Positions 52,729 through 62,700 of a DNA stretch of 64,000 bases are shown here, piece after piece. The stretch spans positions 24,054-88,053 of the forward strand of contig NZ_JACYXE010000012.1 of assembly GCF_014857905.1 (NCBI RefSeq), written 5' to 3'. The DNA comes from Agilicoccus flavus (lineage in GTDB: Bacteria; Actinomycetota; Actinomycetes; Actinomycetales; Dermatophilaceae). The notes beneath the pieces were generated by a model that saw only the letters and a program-made list of their open reading frames with translations, did not search any database and had not been told where the DNA came from. The translations under genes and the position numbers were made by a program. Each line of letters begins with the position of its first letter. Positions within the stretch are counted from its first letter, which is position 1.

Positions 52729-53413
52729 GAATGCTCCGTTCCGCCGCGCGAAACGGGCCGACGGCGCGCTCCGCACGGCCGTCGTGCGCCCCGAGGTCGG
52801 GGCGGATGTTCTGACGCCCGGGCGGTTGCCCGGCGTCGCGTGGAGGGCGATGCCCTCACGTCCAGTGAACCGATCGGCACCGGGGCTTATGCCCTGAACC
52901 CTTCCGACAGGCGGGGGCGTGTTTGGGCAAAGTGCGCGCTCGTGGAGGGGATCGGCGGGTCGGCGGCCTCGGAGGGGTGCGCGTCGGACGGGAGAGGCCG
53001 GGGCGCGCAGGGGTGTCGGACCGGGTGTCGGGGCGGTGGGCCATCCGCGGGATCGGCCTCTCGACGCTGCCCGGGGCGGGAGCGGAGCCGGCCGGAAAAC
53101 GGATCGCGCCGCGAGCCCGAACGGGGGACGGGCTCGCGGCGCGATCTGCGATGGACCGGGCTTTGGGGAACCGATCCGGTGGTGCTGTTGCGAGGGTCTT
53201 GGGGGCCCCTCGCAACGTTTCCGCCGGGCAGGGGAACCCGGCGGGATCACAACATCTGCATCGTGATCGGGAAGCCCGGTCTCGACGACATGACTAAGCG
53301 TACGCTCACAAAGCTTGAACGGTCAACCTTTTCCGCGAAAGTCATGTGCGGGCGCGCCCCGATAGCCTCGCGGTGCCCCCTCCGGCCACCCTCACGCGAC
53401 ACAGGAGTCCGTC
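52729..53413. other. Long non-coding gap before the malic enzyme gene
   Basis: I see no convincing gene in these ~680 nt. It contains a strong 17-bp hairpin (arms 53102-53118 and 53130-53146, 11-nt loop), a locally AT-richer patch near 53250-53340 with TTGAAC, and TAGCCT (53363-53368), a likely -10 of the malic enzyme gene. The hairpin could end an unseen small transcript. Confidence 0.65.
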
Positions 53414-54829
53414 ATGAGTGACATCAACCCCACGACCAACACACCCGCCTATTCGGTGCGGATGCGGGTGCGCCTCGCCGACCGGCCCGGCACGCTCGGG
53501 CACCTCGCGGCGGCGATCGGTGAGGCCGGGGGCAACATCAGCTCCCTGGAGGGGTTCGTCGTCACGACCGCGCAGTTCGAGGAGGACCTCACGGTCTACT
53601 GCGCGGACGAGGCCCACCAGGAACGGGTCCGCGCCGCGATCGACGCGCTGGATGACGTCGACGTCCTCGAGTGGGAGGACCGGACGTTCCGCATCCATGA
53701 GGGCGGGAAGCTCGAGACGGCCGCCACGGCCGAGCTGACGAACATGGACGACCTGGCCATGGCCTACACCCCGGGCGTCGCCCGCGTGTGCCTCGCCATC
53801 GCCGAGGACCCCGAGCTCTCGCACGAGTACACGATCCGCAAGAACACCGTCGCGATCGTCTCCGACGGCAGCGCCGTGCTCGGCCTGGGGGACATCGGCC
53901 CGTGCGCCGCCATGCCCGTCATGGAGGGCAAGGCGCAGCTCTTCAAGCACTTCGCCGGCGTCGACGCGTTCCCCATCTGCGTGGACGTGGACAGCCCCGA
54001 CCAGATCGTCGACCTCGTCACGCGGCTCGCCCCGACTTTCGGCGGGATCAACCTCGAGGACATCGCGGCGCCGGGGGCGTTCGAGGTGGAGGAGCGGCTC
54101 GTCGAGGCGCTCGACATCCCCGTGTTCCACGACGATCAGCACGGCACGGCCATCGTCACCGTCGCCGCGCTGCAGAATGCGCTCAAGCTCGTGGGCAAGC
54201 GGCACGAGGACGTCCGGGTCGTCGTCGCGGGCGTGGGCGCGGCCGGCGTCGCCGTGACGAAGATGCTCATGGGGGCCGGGGTGCGGCACATCGTCGGGGT
54301 CGACCGCAAGGGCGCCGTGCACACCGGGCGCGACGACCTCAACTCCTCCAAGCAGTGGTTCGCGCAGAACACCAACCACGACAAGGTGGCGGGCGCGATC
54401 TCCGACGTCATCGGCGGCGCGGACGTGTTCGTCGGGCTCGCCGGTCCGAACCTGCTCACCGTCGACGACGTGCGCAGCATGGCGGCGGACCCCATCGTCT
54501 TCGCGATGGCCAACCCCAACCCCGAGATTCGGCCCGAGCTCATCCAGGACATCGCGGCGGTCATCGCGACGGGTCGCAGCGACTTCCCCAACCAGATCAA
54601 CAACGTGCTCGCGTTCCCCGGCATCTTCCGCGGGGCGTTCGACGCCCGTGCCCGCCGGATCACCGAGAACATGAAACTCGCGGCGGCGCACGCCATCGCC
54701 GATGTCGTCGGCGACGACCTCCACCCGCAATACATCATCCCGACGGCGTTCGACCACCGCGTCGCCCCGGCCGTGGCCGAGGCGGCCCGCGCCGCCGCCG
54801 TCGCCGATGGAGTGTGCCGCCCGCTCTGA
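53414..54829 (+). CDS. NAD(P)-dependent malic enzyme with N-terminal ACT domain
   Basis: Oxidative decarboxylation of malate to pyruvate. Residues ~13-90 are an ACT regulatory domain (YSVRMRVRLADRPGTLGHLAAAIGEAGGNISSLEG). The catalytic part has MAYTPGVARVC (Tyr), EGKAQLFKHFAGVDAFP (Lys), VFHDDQHGTAI (metal) and VVVAGVGAAGVAV (cofactor). 471 residues is normal for ACT-malic enzymes of actinobacteria. It converges on the DUF2237 gene across repeat copy 2. Confidence 0.95.
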   Translation: MSDINPTTNTPAYSVRMRVRLADRPGTLGHLAAAIGEAGGNISSLEGFVVTTAQFEEDLTVYCADEAHQERVRAAIDALDDVDVLEWEDRTFRIHEGGKLETAATAELTNMDDLAMAYTPGVARVCLAIAEDPELSHEYTIRKNTVAIVSDGSAVLGLGDIGPCAAMPVMEGKAQLFKHFAGVDAFPICVDVDSPDQIVDLVTRLAPTFGGINLEDIAAPGAFEVEERLVEALDIPVFHDDQHGTAIVTVAALQNALKLVGKRHEDVRVVVAGVGAAGVAVTKMLMGAGVRHIVGVDRKGAVHTGRDDLNSSKQWFAQNTNHDKVAGAISDVIGGADVFVGLAGPNLLTVDDVRSMAADPIVFAMANPNPEIRPELIQDIAAVIATGRSDFPNQINNVLAFPGIFRGAFDARARRITENMKLAAAHAIADVVGDDLHPQYIIPTAFDHRVAPAVAEAARAAAVADGVCRPL

Positions 54830-54933
54830 GGCGTGCGCGGACTTCCGCCGCCCGGCCGGTGCACCCCGGCCGGGCGGGCGGCGGGACGCCCGTCGGGGGC
54901 CCAACCGCCCGGCCGGCGGCCGGGGTCGCGGAA

Positions 54934-55050
54934 CGAAGAACCATTCGGGCCGGGTCGTCGCCCTCCTCACGAACGCGAATTCGAGAAGGCGCAGGTCAGG
55001 AGGCTGCGGCCCTCGGAGCACTCGGATCGACCCGGCCGGAATGGTTCTTC
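54934..55050. repeat. Long inverted-repeat intergenic element, copy 2
   Basis: Arms at 54934-54957 and 55028-55050 are the same as in copy 1 with one mismatch in the right arm, and AGGTCAGG is again internal. It fills the gap between two convergent genes, with the right arm running into the DUF2237 stop codon, so it may serve as a bidirectional terminator. Confidence 0.88.
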
Positions 55051-55441
55051 AGCACAGCGAGCCCGGGTCGTCAGGCACGTCGACCGCGTACTCGCGGAGG
55101 CGGTCGAGGCCGACGATGTCGGCCGCGCGCTCGTGCGTGGCCGCGAGGACGACGGGTGCGGCCACCCCGTGCTCGTAGGCGTGGGCCCACCGCGCGGCGA
55201 CGACGCACCAGCGGTCACCGGGGGTCAGACCGGGGAAGCCGAACTGCGGCCGCGGCGTGACGAGGTCGTTGCCGGTCGCGAGCTCGTGGGCGAGGAACTC
55301 CTCGGTCACGACCGTGCAGACCGTGTGGCTGCCGAGGTCCTCCGGGCTCGTCTCGCACAACCCCTCCCGGAAGAACCCGGTGACGGGGTCGAGTCCGCAC
55401 TCGACCAACGGCTCCCCGAACACGTTCAACTGCTCACCCAT
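55049..55441 (-). CDS. DUF2237 family protein
   Basis: 130 residues; MGEQLNVFGEPLVECGLDPVTGFFREGLCETSPEDLGSHTVCTVVTEEFL and FPGLTPGDRWCVVAARWAHAYEHGVAAPVVLAATHE are the conserved blocks of this family of unknown function. Several conserved Cys, Asp and His residues hint at metal or small-ligand binding. Monocistronic and convergent with the malic enzyme gene. Confidence 0.9.
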   Translation of the reverse strand: MGEQLNVFGEPLVECGLDPVTGFFREGLCETSPEDLGSHTVCTVVTEEFLAHELATGNDLVTPRPQFGFPGLTPGDRWCVVAARWAHAYEHGVAAPVVLAATHERAADIVGLDRLREYAVDVPDDPGSLC

Positions 55442-55508
55442 GGCCCGACCCTAGGGCGAGTCGGGGCCGGGCGGGTGCGCCGACGTCACGCGACCCGCCC
55501 GGCCCCCT

Positions 55509-57536
55509 CTACCGGTCCGCGGTGTTCTCGTCCGCGGTGTTCTCGTCGCGGTGCCCCTGCCGCGCCGGCACCTCCCGACCGGACGGGGTCGCGTGCGTCT
55601 CGTCCGCGTCCCCGGTGTCGAGGTACTGGCCGGTCTCGTAGTCGTAGTCGATCTCGCGGCCCTGCTCGTCGCGCCGCTGGTACCACCCGGTGACCTTGTC
55701 GTCGCGGGAGTCGAAGTCGGCGCCGGCGCCCTGGCCGTCCGGCGCGGATACGACGTCGAGCGCGAAGTCGTCGCCGTGGGCGCGGGTGCCCTCGCGGACC
55801 GCGTTGGCGAGCGCCGTCCGCGCGTACTCCCGGCGGATCATCATCGGGTCGGTTCTCAGGTCGGCCACGAACGCGAACATCATGACGAGCATGGCGACGG
55901 CGAACGGCAGGGCCGAGACCGTGACGAGGTTCTGCATGCCCTCGAGAGCCGACTGGCCGCCGGCGAGCAGCATGACGACGGCGATGGCCGACAGGAACAG
56001 GCCGAGGGTGATGACGACCCCGCTCGAGGGCTCGGACCGCCCACGCTGGGCGAGGCTGCCCATGACGACCGAGGCCGAGTCGGCGCTCGTCACGAAGAAG
56101 ACCGTGAGCAGGAAGACGATGATGATCGGCGTGAGCGTGCTCAGCGGGAGCGCGTCGAGGAGGATGAACAGGGAGTCCTGCGCGTTCGGCGCGGAGGCGA
56201 TGTCGGCGCGGCCCTGCTCCTGCATCCACATCGACGTCCCGCCGTAGATGCAGAACGACACGAGGCAGACGAGCGAGGGGACGAGGATCGTCACGACGAC
56301 GAACTCGCGCAGCGTGCGGCCGCGGGAGATCTTCGCGATGAAGATGCCGACGAACGGCGACCACGAGACCCACCAGGCCCAGTAGAAGGTCGTCCAGGCG
56401 GCGAGGAACGCGGCCTCCTTCTCGCCGTAGCTCGCCGAGTAGGCGATCATCCCGAGCGTCTCGCGGAGGTAGTTCGCGACGATCGACGGGATGAGGTCGA
56501 CGAGGAAGAGCGTCGGGCCGACGACGAAGATGAACAGCGCGACGATCAACGCGAGCACCATGTTGATGTTCGACAGGTAGCGGATGCCGCGGGAGACGCC
56601 GCTGACCGCGGACGCGATGAACGCGACGGTGAGCACGACGACGAGCCCGATGAGCAGCGTGTTGCCCACCTCGCCGAGGCCGGCGACGATCTGGATGCCG
56701 CGCCCGATCTGCAGGGCGCCGATCCCGAGGGCCGCGGCGGTGCCGAAGAGGGTCGCGATGATGGCGAAGATGTCGATGGCCTTGCCCGCGGGGCCCTCGA
56801 TCCGCTTCCCGAGCAGCGGCGCGAAGATTGAGCTCATGAGGATGCTGCGGCCGCGCCGGAACGCGCCGTAGGCGACCGCCGCCCCGACGAGGGCGTACAT
56901 CGCCCAGGCCTGCGGGCCCCAATGGAAGATCGTCTGGACGAGGGCGCGGTGCATCGCCTCTCGCGTCTGGGCGTCGACGGTGCCGGGCGGCGGCTCGAGG
57001 TAGTACTGCATCGGCTCGTACGGGCCGAAGAAGAGCAGGCCGACGCCCATGCCGGCGGCGAACAGCATCGCGACCCACGAGAAGCGGCTGTACTCGGGCT
57101 TCTCCCCGTCGAGGCCGAGGGGGATCGCCCCGTACCGGCTGAACCCGAGGACGAGCATGTACGCGAGGACGACCGCGGCGAGGACGCCGAAGAGCCAGCC
57201 GAAGTACGTCGTCACCCACTCCAGGGCGGCGGCGGACGCGGCGCTCATCGAGTCGGTGGCGAGGACGCCCCACACGACGAAGGCGAGGATGACGGCGGTG
57301 ACGACGCCGAGGACCACCTTGTCGGTGTCGTAGCGCATCCGCTGGTCGTCGACGGAGACGCCGGGTACGAGGGCCGGGTGGACGCCGTGCGGCCAGGTGC
57401 CGGCCTGCGCGGCCTCCACGAGCAGGCGGCGGGTGCGCTGTCCGTGGCGGGAGGGCGCCACCGGTGCCTGGGGAGCAGCGCCGGACCGGTCCGGCGGGGT
57501 CGGCGTCTGCGGCGGTGCGTCGTCGGATCCGGGCAC
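55509..57536 (-). CDS. BCCT-family betaine/choline/carnitine transporter
   Basis: 675-residue ion-coupled transporter with 12 helices. The glycine-rich helix GMGVGLLFFGPYEP and the Trp-rich TTFYWAWWVSWSPFVGIFIAKISRGRT are the family signatures; the glycine stretch differs from BetP (GIGTGIMFYG), so substrate is uncertain. A ~70-residue N-terminal and a ~110-residue acidic C-terminal tail are cytoplasmic, as in osmoregulated members. The C-terminus ends in a duplicated DENTA encoded by a short direct repeat. GTG 57536 has AAGAGG 5 nt upstream. Confidence 0.92.
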   Translation of the reverse strand: MPGSDDAPPQTPTPPDRSGAAPQAPVAPSRHGQRTRRLLVEAAQAGTWPHGVHPALVPGVSVDDQRMRYDTDKVVLGVVTAVILAFVVWGVLATDSMSAASAAALEWVTTYFGWLFGVLAAVVLAYMLVLGFSRYGAIPLGLDGEKPEYSRFSWVAMLFAAGMGVGLLFFGPYEPMQYYLEPPPGTVDAQTREAMHRALVQTIFHWGPQAWAMYALVGAAVAYGAFRRGRSILMSSIFAPLLGKRIEGPAGKAIDIFAIIATLFGTAAALGIGALQIGRGIQIVAGLGEVGNTLLIGLVVVLTVAFIASAVSGVSRGIRYLSNINMVLALIVALFIFVVGPTLFLVDLIPSIVANYLRETLGMIAYSASYGEKEAAFLAAWTTFYWAWWVSWSPFVGIFIAKISRGRTLREFVVVTILVPSLVCLVSFCIYGGTSMWMQEQGRADIASAPNAQDSLFILLDALPLSTLTPIIIVFLLTVFFVTSADSASVVMGSLAQRGRSEPSSGVVITLGLFLSAIAVVMLLAGGQSALEGMQNLVTVSALPFAVAMLVMMFAFVADLRTDPMMIRREYARTALANAVREGTRAHGDDFALDVVSAPDGQGAGADFDSRDDKVTGWYQRRDEQGREIDYDYETGQYLDTGDADETHATPSGREVPARQGHRDENTADENTADR

Positions 57537-57640
57537 GGGGACCTCTTTCGTCGGCTCGTCCCGGATCCGGCTGACCCGGGGCTGGACGGCCCGCGCGACA
57601 CTACCGAATCGTGGCCGCCGGGCCGATCCGCCGGGCGGAT

Positions 57641-59101
57641 TCAGGCCCGGCGCGTCGCACGCGCCCCGGTGACGAGCCACCCGTCGGTGTGGACGCGCAG
57701 GCGCAGGGCGACCGCCCGCAGGACCATGAAGACGGTGAACGCCACCCAGACGACGGCGACGGCCAGCGGGACCCCGCCGGCCTCGATGAGGGGGCCGGTC
57801 GTCGCGGCGACGAGGAGCGCGACGGGGGCGTAGAGGACGAGGATCACGGTCTGTGCGCCCGCGAGCCACCGGGTGTCGCCGGCGCCGATGAGGACGCCGT
57901 CGAGGACGAAGACGTACCCGGAGATCGGGGTGGCGAGGCCGACGACGAGCAGGCCGGCCGTGAGGGCCGCGTACACGGCGGGGTCGGTGGTGAACAGCGC
58001 CGGCAGCCACGGCGCGAGCAGGGCGACGGCCGCGCCGAGGAGCGTGCCGGCGGCGATGCCCCACTGGACCATGAGGTGGGTGGAGGAACGGACGCCGCGG
58101 ACGTCACCCGCCCCGAGCCCGCGACCGGTGAGGGCCTGCCCCGCGATGGCGAGGGCGTCGAGGGCGAACGCGAGGAACGTCCAGACGGTGACCGCGACCT
58201 GCACGGCGGCGAGGCCGGCGTCGCCCGTGCGGGCGGCCACCCACGTCGTCAGGAGGATCGCCGCGCGCAGTGCGACGGTCCGGACGAAGAGGGGGATGCC
58301 CGTGCGGGCGGCCTCGAGGATGCGTTCCGGGTGGGGGCGGCCGGCGGCGCCGAGGGCGCGGGCGCGGGGGAGGACGACGGCGACGAGGCCGAGCGCCATG
58401 CCGCTCTGCGCGATCACGGTGCCCCACGCGGAACCGGCGATGCCGAGGCCGGCGCCGTAGACCAGCGCGACGTTGAGCACGATGTTCGCGCCGAACCCGA
58501 GGGTCGCCGCGATGAGGGGGGTGCGCGTGTCCTGGAGGCCGCGCAGCACGCCGGTCATCGCGAGGACGACGAGCATGGCGGGGACGCCGATCGCGGAGAT
58601 GCGCAGGTAGGTGACGCCGGCCGCGGCGGCCGGGCCGGACAGGCCGAACGCCCCGATGATCGGGCCGGCGGCGGCCGCGAGGCCGGCCGCCGTGGCGAGA
58701 CCCAGGCCGAGGGCGAGCCAGAGTCCGTCGAGGCCGCTCGCGATCGCCTCCCGGAGCTGGCCCGCGCCCAGGCGTCGCGCGACGAGCGCCGTCGTGCCGT
58801 AGGCGAGGAACACGAAGAGGTTGGCCGCGGTGGCGAGGGCCGCCGCAGCGGCGCCGAGCCCCGCCAGCGGGGCCGTGCCGAGGTGCCCGACGATGGCGGA
58901 GTCGGCGAGCAGGAACAGGGGCTCGGCGACGAGGGCGAGGAACGCCGGCACGGCCAGGCGCAGGATCTCGCGGCTCTGGGAGACGGGGGCGGACGCCGGG
59001 GCGGGGTCGGTGCCGGGGGTCGAGGCGTCGGAGTGTGAGGCGTCGGGGGTCGGCGCGTCGGGGTTCGGGGCGGCGGGCGGTCGGGTCCGGGGCGGGGTCA
59101 T
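57641..59101 (-). CDS. MATE-family (DinF-like) efflux transporter
   Basis: 486 residues with 12 helices in two homologous halves; ILRLAVPAFLALVAEPLFLLADSAIVGHLGTAPLAGLG is the typical first helix pair of DinF-type MATE exporters. The first ~40 residues are a disordered Asp/Ala/Pro/Ser-rich segment with DASHSDAS-like repeats. A MATE gene next to dnaB is common in actinobacteria, which supports this being the native neighbourhood of dnaB. Exports cationic or hydrophobic compounds using an ion gradient (family knowledge). Confidence 0.92.
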   Translation of the reverse strand: MTPPRTRPPAAPNPDAPTPDASHSDASTPGTDPAPASAPVSQSREILRLAVPAFLALVAEPLFLLADSAIVGHLGTAPLAGLGAAAAALATAANLFVFLAYGTTALVARRLGAGQLREAIASGLDGLWLALGLGLATAAGLAAAAGPIIGAFGLSGPAAAAGVTYLRISAIGVPAMLVVLAMTGVLRGLQDTRTPLIAATLGFGANIVLNVALVYGAGLGIAGSAWGTVIAQSGMALGLVAVVLPRARALGAAGRPHPERILEAARTGIPLFVRTVALRAAILLTTWVAARTGDAGLAAVQVAVTVWTFLAFALDALAIAGQALTGRGLGAGDVRGVRSSTHLMVQWGIAAGTLLGAAVALLAPWLPALFTTDPAVYAALTAGLLVVGLATPISGYVFVLDGVLIGAGDTRWLAGAQTVILVLYAPVALLVAATTGPLIEAGGVPLAVAVVWVAFTVFMVLRAVALRLRVHTDGWLVTGARATRRA

Positions 59102-59795
59102 CGTGTCGTCGCTCGTGCGGGAGGAGGGGTGGGGCGGGAACGTCGGCTCGAAGGGGACGCCGGGCCGGGTCGGCGGGCGGCTCCCTCGAGGGCTTGCAGG
59201 CGACCCTAGGCGATGCCGGGTGGCGCCGGACGGTCGTCCCGCGGCGCGTCGAGGAGGGGCGGAGACGTTCGCACGCAACGTAACTCGGTCCTTGACCTTC
59301 TTGACCCGCTCTTGACCCTCGACGGGGTCCGACGGAGGACTGGTGTCCGTCTTGCGGCGTTGGTCGGATGTCCAGGGCCCGCCGTCAACAGGTTGTCCAC
59401 AGGTGTGAGTCGTGGAGGTCATCGACGGGTCAAGAGTCGGCCCTCTCGCGGCGTCCGACGGGTCGCTCGATCGTCCGAGATTCTTCTTCCGACCACAGGC
59501 GACCGGGGACATCACCGCAGCTCAGAAGGTTGGTCCGACGGAAACTTCTTCGTCGTCCCCAGGCGGGTCCACAGCGTGTGGAGGGTTGTCCCCCGCTTGT
59601 ACACATCCCGTCCACAAGACCGTCCACAGGCCCGCTTGGTCAGGCCGGATCCGCGCCCTAGCGTGGGGCCTCTCGCCTGATGCGATCGGGCGGTGACGGA
59701 GGCGGCCGGGGGGCCTTGTCAGTCCTGTCTGTGAAGGTGTCGAGAGGCCGGTTCGCCGGCCCGTTCGGGTCGTGTCGGGATGGAGGTCGAGAGTC
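59102..59795. other. Non-coding region upstream of dnaB with DnaA-box cluster
   Basis: No gene is seen in these ~690 nt. Three CTTGACC direct repeats (59291, 59300, 59311) and an inverted copy (59428) lie nearer the MATE gene. A perfect DnaA box TTGTCCACA is at 59393-59401, a one-mismatch TTGTACACA at 59597-59605, and degenerate xxGTCCACA boxes are at 59565, 59608 and 59620. The last four fall within about 65 nt. This may bind DnaA to control dnaB or titrate DnaA. Confidence 0.7.
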
Positions 59796-62700
59796 GTGTC
59801 GCTCGCAAGGCTGGAACGGTCCGGGGAGGTCGAGCCGGCGCCTCGTGGGGAGGGTCCGGAGGACCGCGTCCCGCCGCAGGACGTGCACGCCGAGCAGAGC
59901 GTGCTGGGGTCCATGCTGCTCAGCAAGGACGCCATCGCGGACTGCATCGAGAGCACGCGGGGGGTCGACTTCTATCGGCCCGCGCACGAGACGATCTTCG
60001 ACGCCGTCCTCGACCTGTACGGGCGCGGCGAGCCGGCCGACGCCATCACCGTCGCCGACGAGCTGACCAAGCGCGGCGAGCTGGGCCGCATCGGCGGGCA
60101 GGCGTACCTGCACCAGCTCATCTCGGCCGTGCCGACCGCGGCGAACGCCGGCTACTACGCGCAGATCGTCGCCGAGCGGGCCGTGCTGCGCCGCCTCGTC
60201 GACGCCGGCACCCGCATCGTGCAGATGGGGTACGGGACCGGCGGCGGCGACGTCGAGGAGATCGTCAACGCCGCCCAGGCCGAGGTGTACCAGGTCGCCG
60301 ACAAGCGCGGCGGCGAGGACTACCACCTCCTCGGGGAGCTGCTCGAGGCCACGGCCGACGAGATCGAGCACGCCTCCGGCTCCAGCGGCGAGATGGTCGG
60401 GGTGCCCACCGGCTTCACCGATCTGGACGATCTGACCAACGGATTGCATCCGGGGCAGATGATCGTCATCGCGGCTCGACCGGCGATGGGCAAGGCGCTC
60501 GCGCTCGACACCGAGCTGCCGACGCCGACGGGCTGGACGACGATGGGGGAGGTCCAGATCGGCGACGAGGTGCTCGGGGCCGACGGTCGACCGACGGCCG
60601 TCGTGGCTGCGACCGACGTGATGACCGGGCGCCCCTGCTACGAGCTGCAGTTCTCGGACGGCGCGACGATCGTCGCCGACGAGGAGCATCAGTGGTTCAC
60701 GGAGACGCGGGCCAGCCGCAAGTCTTTCCAGGCGGCGCGCGACAAGCGCAACCGATGCATCAGCCAGCAGACCTTCGGCGCCGTTCGCACGACCGCGGAG
60801 ATCGCCGCCACCCTGCGATGCGACACGGCCGACCGGCGACTCAACCACAGCGTGCCGTTGGGCGAGGCCCTGCAGTTCGCGGAGGCCGATCTGCCGGTGG
60901 GGCCGTATACCCTCGGCGCCTGGCTGGGCGACGGCTCCTCCGCCTCGGCGTCGATCACCGTCGCCGACGTCGAGATCGTCGCCCAGATCGAGCTCGAGGG
61001 CTACGTCGTCGACAAGCTGGGGGCGCCCCTGCGATACGGCATCCGGCTGCCCAAGGCCGAGGCCGAGTCCCGGGAGTGCGTCGTCTGCGGGACGGCGTTC
61101 GTGCCCCGCTCGGTCGGCGTCAAGACGTGCGGACGCAGTTGTGGTGGTCGATCCAAGGGCATCGGCGAACGCTACGTGCGGCCGTCGTGCCCGGACTGCG
61201 GGCTGCCCTACGCGGGTGGCCGCAGGTGCCGCGCGTGCACGGCCCGACGGGGATCGGTCCAGGCCATCCTTCGAACCGTCGGAGTCCTCGGCAACAAGCA
61301 CATCCCGGCCACCTATCAGCGTGCGTCCGAGACGCAGCGTCGCGCGTTGCTCGCGGGCCTGCTCGACACCGATGGCACGGTCTCCAACGTCGGCTGCCCC
61401 CAGGTCACGACCACGAGCCCCCGCCTGGCCGAGGACATCCGCGAACTCATCGTGGGGCTGGGCTACCGCTGCTCGGTGGGTCGCAAGCGGGTGCCGGGCC
61501 GGACGCCTACGTCGTCGACCGCCTTTACCCTGACGTTCAGCAGCGACGAGGACGTCTTCCGTCTCGAGCGCAAGAAGATCGTGCACAAGGAGCTGCGCTC
61601 GCGCACGTTCCAGCGACGCAACTCCCGCTTCATCACCGCCGTCGAGGCGGTCGAGTCCGTGCCGGTCCGTTGCATCCAGGTCGCCGCGCCCGACCACCTC
61701 TACCTGGCGGGGCGGTCGATGATCCCGACGCACAACTCGACGTTGGCGCTGGACATCGCGCGGGCAGCGGCGATCAAGAACGATCAGGCCACCGTCGTGT
61801 TCTCCCTCGAGATGAGCCGCAACGAGATCACCATGCGTCTGTTGTCGGCGGAGGCGTCGATTCAGTTGCAGCACATGCGCAAGGGCACGATGCGCGACGA
61901 CGACTGGGCCAAGCTCGCGCGGACGATGGGCGAGGTGTCCGAGGCCCCGCTGTTCATCGACGACAGCCCGAACATGTCGCTCATGGAGATCCGGGCCAAG
62001 TGTCGGCGGCTCAAGCAGCGGCACAACCTCAAGCTCGTCATCATCGACTACCTGCAGCTCATGAGCTCGGGCAAGCGCGTCGAGTCGCGCCAGCAGGAGG
62101 TCTCGGAGTTCTCCCGCGCGCTCAAGCTGCTCGCGAAGGAGATCGAGGTGCCCGTCATCGCGCTGTCGCAGCTCAACCGTGGTCCCGAGCAGCGGACCGA
62201 CAAGCGTCCCCAGGTCAGCGACCTGCGCGAGTCGGGGTGCCTGCCGGCGTGCACGCGGATCGTCCGCGCCGACACCGGCGCCGAGGTGACCATGGGCGAG
62301 CTCTTCGAGACCGGCGCCCGCGACGTGCCCGTGTGGGCGCTCGACGACTCGCTGCGCTACGTCCCGCGGCACCTCACCCACGTGTTCCGCACCGGGACGC
62401 GGGACGTGTACCGGCTGACGACGGCGTCGGGCAAGGTCGTGCGGGCCACGGACAACCACCCGTTCCTCACGTACGGCGGCTGGGCCGCGCTCGGCGACCT
62501 GCGGGCCGGCGACCGGATCGCCGTGCCACGCCACGTGCCCGCGCCCAGCGCCCACGACGAGTCGTGGTCCGACGAGGACGTGCGCACCGCCGCGGGGCTC
62601 GTCGCGATGCTGCCCGAGGCGGGGATCCCCGCCGACCTGTTCTCCGTGCCGAAGCGGCAGATCGCCCTGTTCCTGCGGGAGCTGTTCACCCGCGCCGGGG

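Noticed and set aside
59565..59628. Chromosomal origin of replication
   Set aside because: Only a few DnaA boxes and no AT-rich unwinding region or dnaA/dnaN; gene order places the true origin left of the window.
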